From JADGRF01 sp035274465 (GTDB lineage: Bacteria; Myxococcota_A; Polyangia; Polyangiales; JAFGIB01): a DNA stretch of 64,000 nucleotides. Below are positions 27,666 to 36,955 of this stretch, in pieces. The notes under the pieces were generated by a model. The model saw only the letters and a program-made list of their open reading frames with translations. It did no database searches and was not told the DNA's origin. Made by a program: the position numbers and the translations under genes. Within the stretch, counting starts at the first letter, position 1, and each line of letters begins with the position of its first letter. The stretch is taken from contig DATEOF010000229.1 in assembly GCA_035274465.1 (NCBI GenBank), positions 1 to 64,000 of the forward strand, given 5' to 3'.

Positions 27666-28604
27666 ATGCGGATCAATCGTGTGGTCGATTACATCGATGC
27701 GCATCTTGCCGAGCGGCTCGATCTTTCGACGTTGGCCGGCATCGCGCACATCTCGGACTGGCACTTTCACCGCTTGTTCCAGGCCATTACGGGAGAAACA
27801 CCCGGCAATTGGGTGAGGCGGCGCAGGCTCGAGACCGCGGCGCTCCGCCTGGGGGCCAGCCCAGCGGCGCCGGTGCTGCGCATCGCGCTCGAGGTCGGCT
27901 TCCAGTCCGCCGAAGTCTTCACGCGGGCGTTCCGCGCGCATTTCGGCGTGACTCCGACTGCGTGGCGGCGCGGCGCAGCCGGCGACTGGGCCGAGCGCCG
28001 CAAGCTCGAGCTCAGCAAGATTCATCAAGCAGATCGCAAGGACCATCAAGCAGCGTGGTCCGCGTTTCGTCAGGATCCGAGTGTCTGGCCGCAACCTGTC
28101 AGCGCGGTCCGATCCGAGGACGCCATGTCGATCGAGCTCAGAACGTTGCCTGCCACGCGCGTCGCGTACCTGCGCTACGTCGGTGCGTACGGCTCGTCGG
28201 GCATCACGCGCACCTGGCAACGCTTCGGGGCCTTTTGTTCCGCGCGCGACCTGCTCCCTCCGCGGCGCCGCATGTTCGGCATCTGCCACGACAGCCCGGA
28301 CCTGACGGCGCCCGACCGCTGCCGCTACGACGTGTGCGTCGAGATCGACGACAGCTTCACTCCGGACGGCCCCGCGATCGGCGTGCAGCTGGTCCAGGGC
28401 GGCCGCTACGCCTGCGCGCGCTTCGAGGGCCGCGCGACCGAGATCCACGCCAGCTGGATGTGGATGCTGGCGGACTGGCTGCCGCGCAGCCGCTACGAGC
28501 TGGACGACCGCCCGGCCCTCGAGTTGTACGACGAAGCGTTCGGGCTGGATGTCGAGACCGCGCGCTTCAGTTGTCAGTTGTGTCTACCGATCGACGCTAC
28601 CTAA
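27666..28604 (+). CDS. AraC-family regulator with GyrI-like effector domain
   Basis: A 312-residue regulator of the Rob/SoxS-plus-GyrI type. Residues 1-100 hold two helix-turn-helix motifs (LSTLAGIAHISDWHFHRLF and VGFQSAEVFTRAFRAHFG). After a linker, a GyrI-like/AraC-effector-binding domain (about 155-310) starts with IELRTLPATRVAYLRYVG. The effector domain usually binds small hydrophobic or cationic drugs. ATG 27666 is used; GTG 27645 is an alternative start. The transglutaminase-like gene follows after 15 bp, so the two are an operon, and the SDR gene is divergent. Confidence 0.9.
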   Translation: MRINRVVDYIDAHLAERLDLSTLAGIAHISDWHFHRLFQAITGETPGNWVRRRRLETAALRLGASPAAPVLRIALEVGFQSAEVFTRAFRAHFGVTPTAWRRGAAGDWAERRKLELSKIHQADRKDHQAAWSAFRQDPSVWPQPVSAVRSEDAMSIELRTLPATRVAYLRYVGAYGSSGITRTWQRFGAFCSARDLLPPRRRMFGICHDSPDLTAPDRCRYDVCVEIDDSFTPDGPAIGVQLVQGGRYACARFEGRATEIHASWMWMLADWLPRSRYELDDRPALELYDEAFGLDVETARFSCQLCLPIDAT

Positions 28605-28619
28605 CAAAGGAGGAACACC

Positions 28620-29501
28620 ATGACACCCGATCGAATCTACACGAGACCGGGGCCGCTCACTGGTGCCGGCAAGCATGCCAAGCTGCTCGACGCCCTGCCG
28701 CGCGAGCTGCCTGCGCTGACCCGAGCAGTTCAGGGCCTGGTCATCCACGAGTACCTGACGGAGCACTACGGCGTGCAATTCTCCGAGGAACGCAAGCTGG
28801 AGAGCCAGCTGCGGACGCTGGAAGGCATGTTGGGGGCGGTGCTCCAGCACGACGCGCGGCCGCTCACGGCTGCGCGCCCCCCCGAGCAACGCTTCTGCGG
28901 CGTGTGCCGGCACTTCACCCTGCTGCTGATGGCGGCGCTCCGTCACCAGGGCGTTCCGGCGCGGGCGCGCGTGGGGTTCGGCGGCTACTTCACGCCAGGC
29001 GGCTTCGAGGACCACTGGGTGTGCGAGTACTGGAACGCGTCCCAGGATCGCTGGGTGCTGGTCGACGCCCAGCTGGACGACGTGCTGCGCAAGCTGATGA
29101 ACATCGACTTCGACCCACTGGACGTGCCTCGCGACCGCTTCGTGATCGCGTACGACGCATGGCAACAAGCTCGCTCGGGCCGGCGCGATCCCCACGTGTT
29201 TCGCTTCTCGCCCGTGAACCTCAGCGGACTGTGGTTCATCGCCGCCAACATGATCAAAGATGCTGCAGCCCTCAACGGCATCGAGGTGCTGCCCTGGGAT
29301 GTTTGGGGCGGAATGGTGCGAGGGGAGCTGTCGACAGAACAGCTGACATTCTTCGATCGACTCGCAGGGCTGACGCGCACGCCGGACGAGAAGCTCGATG
29401 CGTTGCGCCAGCTCTTCCGCACGGACGCAAGGCTGCGCATCGGTCCGGAGGACGAGGTCTTGAACGATCGGCTGTCGCGACGCGAGCGTCTCGCCAGTTG
29501 A
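28620..29501 (+). CDS. Transglutaminase-like superfamily protein
   Basis: A 293-residue cytoplasmic protein with the transglutaminase-like (papain-fold) triad: Cys96 in GVCRHFTLLL, His132 in EDHWVCEYW and Asp149 in WVLVDAQ. Such proteins act as proteases, amidases or acyltransferases; a specific substrate is not evident. There is no signal peptide. A strong AAAGGAGG precedes ATG 28620. It follows the AraC/GyrI regulator by 15 bp and is probably co-transcribed and co-regulated with it. Confidence 0.85.
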   Translation: MTPDRIYTRPGPLTGAGKHAKLLDALPRELPALTRAVQGLVIHEYLTEHYGVQFSEERKLESQLRTLEGMLGAVLQHDARPLTAARPPEQRFCGVCRHFTLLLMAALRHQGVPARARVGFGGYFTPGGFEDHWVCEYWNASQDRWVLVDAQLDDVLRKLMNIDFDPLDVPRDRFVIAYDAWQQARSGRRDPHVFRFSPVNLSGLWFIAANMIKDAAALNGIEVLPWDVWGGMVRGELSTEQLTFFDRLAGLTRTPDEKLDALRQLFRTDARLRIGPEDEVLNDRLSRRERLAS

Positions 29502-29587
29502 TCGTGCTGTCAGTATTGTCAGCTGGATCACTGACACTGTCGCGCGCCCGTCACATAGCTGCCTCGCACGAATGTTTATCGTGCGCC

Positions 29588-30919
29588 ATGCGCTTTCATC
29601 GAAGATCGTTCATGTCAGGGGTCACTGCATTGGTCGCGACGGGCTCGATGGCCCGCGTGATCGGCTCTGCGTCGCCTGCACGCGCACGTGGGGGCAGGCC
29701 TTTCCGGGGTTACGGAGACCTGGTGCCGGATCCGGAAGGCGTGATCGAGCTACCGCAGGGCTTTCAGTACCGCATCTTCTCGCGCGCCGGTGACGCTCTG
29801 AGCGGCCGCGGGATCGTGCCGGCGAATCACGATGGAATGGCTGCGTTCTCTGCGGGTATCGACGGCAGCTGGCTCGTGCGCAACCACGAGATCGAGGCCG
29901 ACGACGTGCTCGAAGACGGCAAGATCCCGGTCGAGCCGAAGCGCGGCGCGATCTACGATCCGGACGGCCAGGGTGGCACGACCACGCTGTTGGTCGGGCA
30001 CGATCGCCGCTTGAAGCAGCACCGGGTGAGCCTGTCCGGCACGGTCAACAACTGCGCCGGCGGCCCCACGCCGTGGCAGACCTGGCTGACCTGCGAAGAG
30101 AACGACGAGATCCTGTCGAAGCCTCACGGCTACGTGTTCGAGGTGGATCCGCGGCGCGGCGGCAACCCCGAGCCGATCCTCGGCATGGGTCGCTTCGAGC
30201 ACGAGGCAGTCGCGTTCGATCGACGCGGGATCGCATATCTGACCGAGGATGCGAGCGAGCCGTTCGGCTGCGTCTACCGCTTCGAGCCCTCCCGTCCGCT
30301 GCGCGGGCCCGGTAGCCTGCACGCCGGCGGCAAGCTGAGCGCGCTCGTGCTGCGCGACGTGACCACCGATCTATCGATCGTGCAGCAGCCCGGAACGGTG
30401 CTGCCCGTGAAGTGGGTACCCGTGCCGAACGCGAACCCCGGCACCGACGACATCAAGGTGCGCGAGCAGGTCCAGGCGAAGGGCGCCACGCCGATCAAGA
30501 AGGCCGAAGGTGTGTGGACTGGCCTCGATGGCAACATCTGGCTCGTCTCGAGCTACGCCGATGGCCCGGACGCGGAAGACCCCGAGGACATCACAGCGGC
30601 GGCGCACAGCGGACAGATCTGGCGCTACGACCCGCGACGCGAACAGATAGAGCTGGTCGCGCTGTTCCCCCACGGCAGCAAGTTCGACGGCCCGGACAAC
30701 ATCACCGCCAGCCCCCACGGCTACGCGCTCGCGTGCACGGACGGCGAGGAAGACAACTGGTTGGTCGGCATCACCGAGGACGGAACTACCTTCCCCTTTG
30801 CGCTCAACGTGCTGAACGACGTGGAGTTCGCCGGTGCGACCTTCTCGCCGAGCGGCCAGACGCTGTTCGTAAACATCCAGGAGCCGGGCCTGACGCTGGC
30901 GATCTGGGGCCCCTGGTGA
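29588..30919 (+). CDS. PhoX-type (DUF839) phosphatase/exported beta-propeller protein
   Basis: A 443-residue protein with a twin-arginine signal (HRRSFMSG, then a hydrophobic stretch to about residue 33), so it is exported folded. The body matches the PhoX/DUF839 family: GYGDLVPDPEGVIELPQGF, VRNHE, TWLTCEEN, FEHEAV and TGLDGNIW. PhoX enzymes are calcium/iron-dependent alkaline phosphatases with a beta-propeller. Whether all metal ligands are kept is not certain from inspection. ATG 29588 is used; the frame stays open upstream but overlaps two well-supported genes. TGTCA-type half sites lie upstream at 29507-29542, a weak hint of phosphate control. The stop is 3 bp from the convergent carbonic anhydrase gene. 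Confidence 0.87.
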   Translation: MRFHRRSFMSGVTALVATGSMARVIGSASPARARGGRPFRGYGDLVPDPEGVIELPQGFQYRIFSRAGDALSGRGIVPANHDGMAAFSAGIDGSWLVRNHEIEADDVLEDGKIPVEPKRGAIYDPDGQGGTTTLLVGHDRRLKQHRVSLSGTVNNCAGGPTPWQTWLTCEENDEILSKPHGYVFEVDPRRGGNPEPILGMGRFEHEAVAFDRRGIAYLTEDASEPFGCVYRFEPSRPLRGPGSLHAGGKLSALVLRDVTTDLSIVQQPGTVLPVKWVPVPNANPGTDDIKVREQVQAKGATPIKKAEGVWTGLDGNIWLVSSYADGPDAEDPEDITAAAHSGQIWRYDPRREQIELVALFPHGSKFDGPDNITASPHGYALACTDGEEDNWLVGITEDGTTFPFALNVLNDVEFAGATFSPSGQTLFVNIQEPGLTLAIWGPW

Positions 30920-30922
30920 TGT

Positions 30923-32332
30923 CTACTGGACGGCGCGCTCGCCGAGCGGTTGTGTAGGCCGCGCGTCGGTCTGGTAGATGTGCGTGAAGTGTGCGATCTG
31001 CGCGGCCGATGCCTGGATCGGCGTCGCCAGCACATGCCACTTCACGTGCTCCGAGCATGGCGGCGTGGTCAGCGACCCCTCGTAGCGATACATGCTCAGC
31101 GTCGGAGGCAGGAGCTTGGCGGCGTCGATCGTCGCGCCCGCGACGTGTTGCTCGGGACCGGCGCTGGCCGGCATGCTGTTGAACACCGGCTCGAGCGTCG
31201 CATTCGCCGCGCCCTCCTCGATCAGCACCCCGACGACGGCCAGCGCCCCGTCCGCGCTCTTGTGCACCAGGTGCAGCTCGAGCGGATACGTCTTGCCGCC
31301 GATCGCGTGCTCGCTGCGTGCGTGAAAGTGAAACTGCACGAGCGCGTACTTGGTGCCGGCGAGATCGATCTCGCTGCCGCTCGGGTACTCCACTTCGACC
31401 GTGTGCCCGTTGTTCACGATGCTGAGCGGCGCCGGCACGTAGTGGATCTGAACGTCCGCGGGTACGACCGCCTTGGCATTCAGCGGAATGTCGATCGGCG
31501 ACTGCTGCTTGCCAGTTGAGCACAAACCCCAGCCGGGAGCCTCGTCGCCCCAATGCGCGGGACCCTGCTCGCCCTCGTAGCTGAAATGAGCCCCGGCGAT
31601 CGCCCGCTCGTGCTGCGGCTGCGTGGGCCGATAGTCGTCGGGGTAGATGGATGTGTAAGCCTGGATCTGAGCGCTCGAAGCCGTGATGGCCTCGGAGAAG
31701 ACTGTCCACTCCACGCCCTCGGTACACGGCGGAGTGGTGAGCGACCCGCGGTAGCGAAAGGCCCAGAGATGACTGGGCAGCAACTTGGACGCATCGATCG
31801 AGACGCCTGCGACCGGTGCAGCCTCGTGCTCGGTCTTGGGCATATGCGAGAACAACCCCGCCAGCGCGGCATTCTCCACCCCCGGCTGGATGAACACCGC
31901 GAGCACGGCGAGCTTTCCTTCCGCGCTCTTGTGCACCAGGTGCATCTCGAGTGGGTACGACTGGTTCGCGACGGTATGTTCGCTATGCGCGTGGAAATGC
32001 AGTTGGGCCAGCTCGTAGCTGACTCCGTCCAGCTCCAGCTTGCTGCCCTGGTCGTAGTTGGCCTGGACTGTATGCCCGTTGTTCAGGATGGTGAGCGCGG
32101 AAGGGCGATAGGTGAAACGCAAGCCCGGGACGAGTCCGGGTGTCACACCGCTCGGAAAGTCGATCGGCGTCTGCGCCGTGCCCTCGCACGCGCTGAAACT
32201 CGGGTCGAGCTCAGCCCAGTGTGCAGGGCCCGTGTTGCCCTGGTAGCTCCAGTGCGGCGCCGTTTCGTGGTGGGAACCTGCGCATGCTGCTAACGTTGCA
32301 AAAGTCAGCACTGACAAATGCTTAGCGAACAT
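30923..32332 (-). CDS. Lipoprotein with two tandem alpha-carbonic anhydrase domains
   Basis: A 469-residue lipoprotein (LAAC, Cys17). Two complete alpha-type carbonic anhydrase domains follow: residues about 27-240 and 248-469. Domain 1 has Zn ligands His112, His114 (LHFHAHSEH) and His131 (MHLVHK), and GSLTTPPC. Domain 2 has His335, His337 (FHFHARSEH), His354 (LHLVHK) and GSLTTPPC. Both keep the Gln before the first His pair and the substrate-binding Thr. The enzyme interconverts CO2 and bicarbonate in the periplasm or at the outer membrane. Alpha-carbonic anhydrases are normally single-domain, so this is an internal duplication. ATG 32332 has GGAGG four bases upstream; ATG 32353 is an alternative. 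Confidence 0.95.
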   Translation of the reverse strand: MFAKHLSVLTFATLAACAGSHHETAPHWSYQGNTGPAHWAELDPSFSACEGTAQTPIDFPSGVTPGLVPGLRFTYRPSALTILNNGHTVQANYDQGSKLELDGVSYELAQLHFHAHSEHTVANQSYPLEMHLVHKSAEGKLAVLAVFIQPGVENAALAGLFSHMPKTEHEAAPVAGVSIDASKLLPSHLWAFRYRGSLTTPPCTEGVEWTVFSEAITASSAQIQAYTSIYPDDYRPTQPQHERAIAGAHFSYEGEQGPAHWGDEAPGWGLCSTGKQQSPIDIPLNAKAVVPADVQIHYVPAPLSIVNNGHTVEVEYPSGSEIDLAGTKYALVQFHFHARSEHAIGGKTYPLELHLVHKSADGALAVVGVLIEEGAANATLEPVFNSMPASAGPEQHVAGATIDAAKLLPPTLSMYRYEGSLTTPPCSEHVKWHVLATPIQASAAQIAHFTHIYQTDARPTQPLGERAVQ

Positions 32333-32418
32333 ACAGCCTCCGGAATAGAGCATGTTTGTGCATCGTCCGCGTCGCTAGCGCAAGTATGGTGATCGGCACC
32401 ATGTGGTAGCATGCAGGC

Positions 32419-32805
32419 ATGACCCTTCGCGTCGTCCGACTGGGATCACCGCGCGCTCGCGACGAAGGCACGCGCATAGGGACAGTCCGGCGACCACCGC
32501 GCGGTGTGCCCAAGCAAGACTGGGCGAAGCGAGACTTCTACGACGTGTGGCTGCCGGAGCTGGCACCGAGTGAAGCGCTGGTGAAGGCCGCACGCGCGGC
32601 GGAGGGCGAGGCCGAGTGGAAGAAGTTCGTGCGCCAGTATCGCAGTGAAATGGCGAAGCCGGAGGCGCAGCATCTGTTGCAGCTGCTCTGTGTGCTGTCG
32701 CAGACCTCGGACTTCTCCGTGGGATGCTATTGCGAGGACGAGGCGCGCTGCCATCGTTCCGTTCTGCGGGAGTTGCTCGAGGTACACGGGGCGCGCTTCG
32801 CGTAG
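32419..32805 (+). CDS. DUF488 family protein
   Basis: A 128-residue DUF488 protein. Diagnostic features are the N-terminal VRLGSPRARDEGTRIGTVRR, DFYDVWLPELAPS, and the C-terminal GCYCEDEARCHRSVL with a CxC and nearby Cys-His. The family is common in bacteria and has no firm function. It is soluble. ATG 32419. The GH92 gene starts 20 bp downstream on the same strand, so the two could share a transcript, though a functional link is not obvious. A decayed relative of its C-terminus is seen at 39182-39286. Confidence 0.9.
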   Translation: MTLRVVRLGSPRARDEGTRIGTVRRPPRGVPKQDWAKRDFYDVWLPELAPSEALVKAARAAEGEAEWKKFVRQYRSEMAKPEAQHLLQLLCVLSQTSDFSVGCYCEDEARCHRSVLRELLEVHGARFA

Positions 32806-32824
32806 AACAGGTACATCGACACCC

Positions 32825-35137
32825 ATGCGAGACGCGAGTCCTGCCCTGATCGGCGCGCTGGTACTGGCGTTCTCCAGCAGCTGCGCGTCGCGTGGTTACA
32901 CGTCGCCTCAGGTCTTGCCTGCAGCACCGCTCGACTCGGACATCGCGCGTTTTGTCGATCCATTCATCGGCACTGCGGCGACCGCGGTTGAAGGTGCGCC
33001 GTTCGGCGACGTGGGCGGCGCGGTGTTTCCCGGCGCAGCCGTGCCGTTCGGCATGCTTCAATGGAGCCCGGACACAGCACCGGCGGCCGAGTTCAGCTAC
33101 CTCTACGCCGACACGCATATCAAGGGCTTCACGGTCAACCATCTCTCGGGTCCGGGCTGCGCGGCGCTGCTCGACTTCCCGTTCCTACCCACCACGCTGG
33201 TACCGCAACGTTCACCCGCGCTCGACCGCGGGACGTATGCCGCAGGCTTCTCTCACGCGGACGAGCACGCCAGTCCCGGCTTCTACGCCGTGCGGCTGGC
33301 CTCAGGCATCGAGGTCGAGTTGACCGCCGAAGCTCGAGCCGCGCGAGCGCGCATCACGTATCCGAAGGGAGCTCCCGCAGGTTTGCTGATCGAAGCTGCC
33401 AAATCGGTCGCCGACAGCTCGCTCGTCACCGATGGCAAGCTCGAGGCCGATACGTCCAACACGGTAGTCGCGACGCTCTCGAGCTCGAGCTTCTGCGGAC
33501 GCGAGTCCAGCTACCGTGTGCACTTGGCAGCTGCCTTCGACCACGACTTCGTGGAGACGGACGCATACCACGCCGACACCTGGCAACCAGGAGCAAGCAG
33601 CCGGGAGGGAGCTGGTGCCGGGGTCTACCTGCGGTTCGATACCGAGCACAGCGCGACCGTCGGCGTGGTGATCGCCATCTCGTACGTGAGCCCGAAAAAC
33701 GCGCGTGAGAATTTGGAAGCTGCGCTGGCCGAGGCGAGCTTCGACAAGGTGCGCGCGAATGCGCGGAGCGCCTGGAACCGAGCGCTCGGAAGGATCGAGG
33801 TACGCGGCGGCACGCCGCAAGCGCTGCGAACGTTCTACACCGCGCTCTACCACACGTTGCTGCATCCCAACGTGTTCTCCGACGTGAACGGTGAGTACGC
33901 AGGCTTCGACGGGCAGGTCCACACGGCGAGGGGTTATACGCAATACGCGAACTACTCCGGCTGGGACGTCTATCGCTCGTGGATCCAACTGCTCGCGCTG
34001 ATCGCGCCGCAGGAAGCCACGGATATCGTGCGTTCCCTCGTGGTCGACGCGCAGCAATGCGGCGGCTTGCCGCGTTGGACGTTGGCCAACTCGGAGACCG
34101 GCGTGATGGCGGGTGACCCTGGTGCGCTCCTGATCGCCAATGCCTGGGCATTCGGGGTGCGCGGGTTCGATGCCAAGGCTGCCCTCGCACTCATGCAACA
34201 AGGAGCGTCGCTGCCAGGGTTGCGCTGCCACGGCTACGAAGTCCGGCCCGGACTCAGCGACTACAACCAGCTCGGCTACCTGCCTGCAGAGACGTCCGAT
34301 GCGCTGTTGGGGCCGACCTCCACGACACTCGAGTACACAGTCGCCGACTTCGCCATCGCGCGTTTCGCGCAGGACCAAGGCGATCGGCCCAGCTCGGACC
34401 GCTTCCTCGCGCGCGCTCGCAACTGGCGCAACCTGTACAACCCGCAGACCGGCTACATCCAGCCGCGGCTGCGTAGTGGTGAGTGGATGCCCGGCTTCGA
34501 TCCGAGCAGCGTCCACACATACCTGGAGGGCAATGCTGCGCAGTACACCTTCTTCGTTCCGCACGACGTTCCCGGCCTCGCGCGGGCCATGGGTGGAAAC
34601 GCGGCCATGATGGAGCGCCTCGATGCGCTCTTTACCCAGCTCAACGGCGGTATAGTCAGACCTTACTACTACGTCGGCAACGAGCCGAGCTTCGGCACGC
34701 CGTGGCTGTACGACTATCTCGGCGCGCCGTGGAAGACCCAAGCCATCCTGCCCAAGATCGTGAGTAGCGCCTTCAGCGATCAGCCCGACGGTCTACCGGG
34801 CAACGACGACCTCGGCGCGATGTCGTCGTTTCTCGTCTGGGCCCAACTCGGCCTTTATCCCGATGTACCGGGGGTGGGCGGCTTTGCACTGACGAGCCCG
34901 ACCTTTCCTTGGGTGGCCGTCACGCTGCCGAGCGGGCGCCGGCTCGAGATCGTCGCGCGCGATGCAGGCCCCGACCGCCCCTACGTGCAGAGCCTCGAGA
35001 TCGACGCCGAGGCGTGGGACTCGCCTTGGCTCCCGTTCGAAAAGATCGAGCGCGGCGCGCGACTGAGCTTCGAGCTCGGAGCGCAGCCCGAGCCACGTTG
35101 GGGCCACACCCCACCGCCCCGGTACTTCGCACCCTGA
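32825..35137 (+). CDS. GH92-family alpha-mannosidase-like lipoprotein
   Basis: A 770-residue lipoprotein (SSSC near residue 20). The body matches glycoside hydrolase family 92: an N-terminal beta domain starting VDPFIGTA, with FPGAAVPFGMLQWSPDT, and a C-terminal alpha/alpha-barrel with FYTALYHTLLHPN, NYSGWDVYRSW and LPGNDDLGAMSS (about 657-668). Family enzymes are calcium-dependent exo-alpha-mannosidases that trim N-glycans or mannans. It should act at the cell surface or in the periplasm, fitting a predatory or saprophytic lifestyle. ATG 32825 has only a weak AGG upstream. It lies 20 bp after the DUF488 gene. Confidence 0.93.
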   Translation: MRDASPALIGALVLAFSSSCASRGYTSPQVLPAAPLDSDIARFVDPFIGTAATAVEGAPFGDVGGAVFPGAAVPFGMLQWSPDTAPAAEFSYLYADTHIKGFTVNHLSGPGCAALLDFPFLPTTLVPQRSPALDRGTYAAGFSHADEHASPGFYAVRLASGIEVELTAEARAARARITYPKGAPAGLLIEAAKSVADSSLVTDGKLEADTSNTVVATLSSSSFCGRESSYRVHLAAAFDHDFVETDAYHADTWQPGASSREGAGAGVYLRFDTEHSATVGVVIAISYVSPKNARENLEAALAEASFDKVRANARSAWNRALGRIEVRGGTPQALRTFYTALYHTLLHPNVFSDVNGEYAGFDGQVHTARGYTQYANYSGWDVYRSWIQLLALIAPQEATDIVRSLVVDAQQCGGLPRWTLANSETGVMAGDPGALLIANAWAFGVRGFDAKAALALMQQGASLPGLRCHGYEVRPGLSDYNQLGYLPAETSDALLGPTSTTLEYTVADFAIARFAQDQGDRPSSDRFLARARNWRNLYNPQTGYIQPRLRSGEWMPGFDPSSVHTYLEGNAAQYTFFVPHDVPGLARAMGGNAAMMERLDALFTQLNGGIVRPYYYVGNEPSFGTPWLYDYLGAPWKTQAILPKIVSSAFSDQPDGLPGNDDLGAMSSFLVWAQLGLYPDVPGVGGFALTSPTFPWVAVTLPSGRRLEIVARDAGPDRPYVQSLEIDAEAWDSPWLPFEKIERGARLSFELGAQPEPRWGHTPPPRYFAP

Positions 35138-35161
35138 TCGTGACGCGCTTGGACTACACGC

Positions 35162-36820
35162 TCACTTGGGCAGCTTCATGACGGCGCCGTCGGCGTTCCA
35201 GTTTGCCTCGAGCCAGTAGAGGTTCTCATCGTCCTGGGCCAACGCGTAGGGCGTTCCGCGCGCGATCACGGTCGCGGTCGTCCCGTCGACGGGTTGCCTG
35301 AACAGGCTGCCGGGGTTGAGGTTGTTCGACCAGTACAAGTACTCCCCGTCGCTGATCATGCCGTTGCATGTGGTGTTGGTCGCGAAATCGCTGATGCTAC
35401 CACCGGCGACCGGCACCCGAACGATCGCGGATCTCGGTACGTCGTACCAGTACACGTACTTCGCATCCACGGCGATCTCGCTGACACTGTCTTTCGCGCC
35501 GCTGGACAGCGTCGTGAGTGTGCCTCCATTGGCGCTCATCTTCGTGACGCTGCCGTTGGAGGCGGTCCAGTACAGATAGCCTGCGCTGAAGACGAACGCG
35601 CGTGCGAACTGCTCCATGGCCAGCACCGTCGGCGTGCCACCCGTCACAGCGAGCTTGGTCACGCTGGGATTCGCCATGTACAGCCAGGAACCGTCGATCG
35701 CGAGGTAGGTACCCTGCCCCGCGCCATGGTCGAGCAGCATCGTGGCGGTGCCGCCCTCGAGCGGAACCGAATACAACCCGAGCTCGCCATTCACGTACAA
35801 GCCGCGAGCGCCGACAACCAACTTCATCGCTCCCTGGATGGTTGCGAGCGTGGTTGCGGCGCCGCCCGTCAGCGCCACCTTCTTCACCGTCCCCGATACA
35901 CTCTCCGTCCAATACAACGCATTGGCATCGTGCGTCAGTGCCACAGGTGAGGGTCCGGTCGTGGCAAGCCGTTGCGGCTCACACATCCCATTCGAACATG
36001 CTCCCGCGCAGGCGTGGTCGCACTGACCACAATGCCGCGGGTCGGTCGTGCGATCCGGGCAAGCGCTGCCGCACGGGTGGTCGCATACGCACTTGCCTGC
36101 CTGACAGGTTTCTATCGGCTCGACGCAGTCCTGGACGACCTTGATGTTCGTCAGGTCTTCATTGCATGCAGAGGCCAGTGATCCCACGCAAACCAGACTG
36201 CCTTCGCGTTGACCGCGGCACTCTGAGACGATCTTCACGCAGCGTGACTGGCGCCCGAGCGTGTAACCACACACGCTATCGGCCGCGCACTGGCCGTCGT
36301 CGACCCAGCGGGAGCCGTCACACATCAACGCCTGGGAGCTGCCGATTGCGGCGCATGCACCGCGACCTTTCGCCGTACACGCATCGCCGATCTTGGCAAG
36401 TCCACTCGGATCGTTGGCCGCAGGCGACGAGCCTCCACTCACTCCGGCCATCGGCGTGCCGGTTGAAGCGCCAGCCGCAGACATGCCCGCCATGTGGCCA
36501 GCGGCGTCGAGCTCGCTGCCACCCACCCCGCCCGCTGCGGGTGCGGTCACCATGTTCGCCGCACCGCCATCCGTTGAAGCCGGTGAGACGTTCGAACCTT
36601 CTCCGGCCGCGCCCTCTTTACTCCCGGGCGCTTGCGCAGAGTTCGCTGCGAGCAACGCGCGTTCGAAGCATAGCTGCGCTTGCGGATCACAACGCTGGCC
36701 TCTGGGGCAGTCCGCATGCTCGCTACAGCTGAAGACCCCGCTGGGTGGGATCGCCGAGCAGCCCGCGAACAGATAGCCCAGCGAAACCGCATAGCCGGCA
36801 AGCATGGACATCCGCGACAT
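35162..36820 (-). CDS. Cys-rich lipoprotein with YWTD-like beta-propeller
   Basis: A 552-residue lipoprotein (LFAGC). The N-terminus has a Cys-rich SCSEHADCPRGQRCDPQAQ module, then a Ser/Ala/Gly linker (about 60-140), a second Cys-rich region (about 145-285) with HCGQCDHACAGAC, and from about 290 a beta-propeller with repeated YWT/YWY units (ALYWTES, YLYWTAS, YVYWYDV, YLYWSNN, NLYWLEA). Such proteins are frequent in Myxococcota and probably bind ligands at the cell surface; no enzyme activity is implied. ATG 36820 has GAAGAGG upstream. It is divergent from the DUF2306-like membrane gene. Confidence 0.85.
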   Translation of the reverse strand: MSRMSMLAGYAVSLGYLFAGCSAIPPSGVFSCSEHADCPRGQRCDPQAQLCFERALLAANSAQAPGSKEGAAGEGSNVSPASTDGGAANMVTAPAAGGVGGSELDAAGHMAGMSAAGASTGTPMAGVSGGSSPAANDPSGLAKIGDACTAKGRGACAAIGSSQALMCDGSRWVDDGQCAADSVCGYTLGRQSRCVKIVSECRGQREGSLVCVGSLASACNEDLTNIKVVQDCVEPIETCQAGKCVCDHPCGSACPDRTTDPRHCGQCDHACAGACSNGMCEPQRLATTGPSPVALTHDANALYWTESVSGTVKKVALTGGAATTLATIQGAMKLVVGARGLYVNGELGLYSVPLEGGTATMLLDHGAGQGTYLAIDGSWLYMANPSVTKLAVTGGTPTVLAMEQFARAFVFSAGYLYWTASNGSVTKMSANGGTLTTLSSGAKDSVSEIAVDAKYVYWYDVPRSAIVRVPVAGGSISDFATNTTCNGMISDGEYLYWSNNLNPGSLFRQPVDGTTATVIARGTPYALAQDDENLYWLEANWNADGAVMKLPK

Positions 36821-36955
36821 CCGCGCCTCTTCCACAGGCGGTGCTCTAGCATGTCTATTCGAGCAATCGCTGCCTTGGGAGGCCGTGTTGATCACCCTGA
36901 CACGCCTCGGTCCACAGGAACTTTTCTGCACCACGGGCGTCTGACCCGAAGCACC

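Noticed and set aside
29507..29542. Pho box upstream of the PhoX-type gene
   Set aside because: Several TGTCA-like half sites occur, but their spacing (9 then 21 bases) does not fit the 11-base repeat of PhoB sites.
27518..29587. Upstream extension of the PhoX-type gene
   Set aside because: The frame passes through two well-supported genes; a twin-arginine signal begins at ATG 29588.
36851..36955. Longer start (ATG 36851) for the DUF2306-like gene
   Set aside because: The added residues do not resemble a membrane protein N-terminus and would leave about 30 bp for two divergent promoters.
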